A DNA stretch of 64,000 nucleotides, taken from JBCDJI01 sp964351865 (GTDB lineage: Bacteria > Verrucomicrobiota > Verrucomicrobiia > Methylacidiphilales > JBCBYL01). Positions 62,765 through 64,000 of this stretch are shown one piece after another. The stretch lies in assembly GCA_964351865.1 (NCBI GenBank), contig CAYGPJ010000013.1:1-64000 (forward strand). The letters are read 5' to 3'. A model generated the notes under the pieces. It was not told the DNA's origin. It saw only the letters and a list, made by a program, of their open reading frames with translations, and searched no databases. The stretch's first letter is position 1. The number at the start of each line of letters is the position of its first letter. Both the position numbers and the translations under genes were made by a program.

Positions 62765-64000
62765 ATGATTGATAAAATTATTGAGTTTTCCATGCGCCAG
62801 CGTGCTTTCGTCATGCTGGTGGCTGTGGTTTGGATCGGAGCGGGGTTGTGGTCGGGATACCGACTTCCGATCGATGCAGTTCCAGATATTACCAATGTGC
62901 AGGTTCAGATCAACACTTCGGCAGGAGCGTATGCTGCTGAGGAAGTGGAGAAACTGATTACATTCCCGGTCGAAAATGAAATGTCCGGTCTTCCTCGTTC
63001 AGAGTTAATCCGCTCGATTTCCCGCTATGGGTTTTCGCAGGTCACGGTGATCTTTGAAGAAGGAACGGACATTTACCGGGCCAGGCAGTTGGTTTCTGAG
63101 CGGATGCAAAACGTGCTCGATGAATTACCTCCTGGTAGTGAACCGCAAATGTCACCCATCAGCACCGGATTAGGAGACATATTCTTCTATACGGTTTCGT
63201 ATGCTGATGATGCTGCGAACGCCCCAGCGACCTCCTATGAACGCCTGGTCGAATTAAAGCTGATACAGGATTATCTCATTAAGCCGATGTTGCGATCCGT
63301 GCCGGGTGTAGCAGAAGTGAACACCTCTGGTGGCTACGAAAAACAGATCGTGATCAGACCGGATGTGAACAAACTGCGCTCTGTTGGTCTCAGTGTCGGT
63401 GATCTGGCGGAGAAAATCGCAGAAAACACGGATAACGCCGGCGGAGGCCTGCTCGAAATTGGTGGGGAGCAGGTTTCGATCCGATCCAATGGTCGGGTCA
63501 CTGACATGGAACAGATTTCAAATTTACCGGTGATATTCCAGGCAGGAACAGAGCCCTTGTTGGTGAAGGATCTGGCTGTAGTGGAGATCGGTTCAGCTAT
63601 TCGGACTGGTGCTTCGACGGAGGATGGTGAGGAAGCGTTATTGGGCGGAGCTTTGATGCTCATTGATGAAAACAGCCGAACCGTTTCTAGAGATGTCGCA
63701 CAACGAATCGAAGAGATTCAGGAAAAACTGCCTGCGGGTATCGAGATACGCAGCGTCTATGACCGCTCGGATGTGGTCAACGCCACCATTAAAACCGTGC
63801 GCAATAATCTGCTGGAAGGAGCGGTGCTGGTCATGGTCGTTCTGTTCCTGCTGCTGGGCAATGTCCGTGCGGCGCTCTTAGTCGCACTAGCGATTCCGCT
63901 CTCGATGCTGTTTGCACTGATCGGCATGCAGATTGGAGGAGTGTCGGGTAACCTCATGAGCCTTGGAGCCATTGATTTCGGTCTGATCGTCGAAGGCTCG
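62765..64000 (+). CDS. CzcA-like heavy-metal RND transporter (5' part; continues beyond window)
   Basis: 412 codons from ATG 62765, open to the window end. The N-terminal half of an HME-RND pump is clear: membrane segment 1, then RLPIDAVPDITNVQVQINTS and FPVENEMSGLPRSELIRSIS. The membrane segments just before the window end include DFGLIVEG, the CzcA/CnrA-type TM4 motif of pumps for divalent ions (Zn, Co, Ni, Cd), with Glu where Asp is usual. It is therefore of a different substrate class from the CusA-like pump at 53916. Confidence 0.9.
   Translation, partial: MIDKIIEFSMRQRAFVMLVAVVWIGAGLWSGYRLPIDAVPDITNVQVQINTSAGAYAAEEVEKLITFPVENEMSGLPRSELIRSISRYGFSQVTVIFEEGTDIYRARQLVSERMQNVLDELPPGSEPQMSPISTGLGDIFFYTVSYADDAANAPATSYERLVELKLIQDYLIKPMLRSVPGVAEVNTSGGYEKQIVIRPDVNKLRSVGLSVGDLAEKIAENTDNAGGGLLEIGGEQVSIRSNGRVTDMEQISNLPVIFQAGTEPLLVKDLAVVEIGSAIRTGASTEDGEEALLGGALMLIDENSRTVSRDVAQRIEEIQEKLPAGIEIRSVYDRSDVVNATIKTVRNNLLEGAVLVMVVLFLLLGNVRAALLVALAIPLSMLFALIGMQIGGVSGNLMSLGAIDFGLIVEGS

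Overview
The window reads as chromosome of a Verrucomicrobiota (PVC group) bacterium, probably free-living and Gram-negative. The evidence is a complete dcw cluster with a fused MurC-MurB protein and a strongly divergent FtsZ, a meso-DAP-type MurE, heptose (LPS) and lipid A enzymes, and a CrtI-type carotenoid desaturase. I cannot name a genus from sequence alone.

Layout. 1-7,470: envelope and stress genes (truncated VapB-like antitoxin, PagL-like lipid A deacylase, HldD, L,D-transpeptidase, DICT-domain protein, CrtI, DegQ/HtrA) with several small inverted-repeat elements. 7,472-18,066: housekeeping genes on the minus strand (gyrB-gyrA, pgsA-der, gltX-glnS). 18,124-20,930: a minus-strand operon of GNAT acetyltransferase, flavin disulfide oxidoreductase and zeta-toxin-like kinase. 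21,228-21,941: a membrane-anchored ClpP-like protease. 21,968-41,149: a dcw operon of about 19 kb on the minus strand, in the order mraZ, two tiny ORFs, rsmH, ftsL, ftsI, murE, murF, mraY, murD, a LysM gene, ftsW, murG, murC-murB, ddl, ftsQ, ftsA, ftsZ. Most junctions overlap by a few bases. The mraZ promoter carries four perfectly phased MraZ boxes.

41,231-52,364: accessory DNA abutting the mraZ promoter. It starts with three direct repeats that look like TnsB sites of a Tn7-like transposon end, followed by tniQ, tnsC, tnsB and tnsA. Further in are small regulators, a sigma factor / 150-aa protein / ImmA-type peptidase operon, and, divergent from it, a CBASS anti-phage operon. The CBASS operon holds a DUF6602 PD-(D/E)XK-like protein, a CD-NTase and an E2-like protein that is split by an in-frame TGA.

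52,403-64,000: a copper/silver and heavy-metal island. It contains a glutaredoxin-MauE fusion, Cys-rich small proteins, a CusA/CusB pair, a DUF2490 porin-like barrel, and an opposite-strand tripartite set (TolC-like, short adaptor, CzcA-like RND) that runs off the window. The second transposon end was not found, so whether the metal island is transposon cargo is open.

The most interesting points are a possible sigma/ImmA control circuit facing a CBASS operon inside a Tn7-like element, the broken (or read-through) CBASS E2, a possible new Tn7-like attachment site beside the mraZ promoter, and two unannotated micro-ORFs inside the dcw operon.
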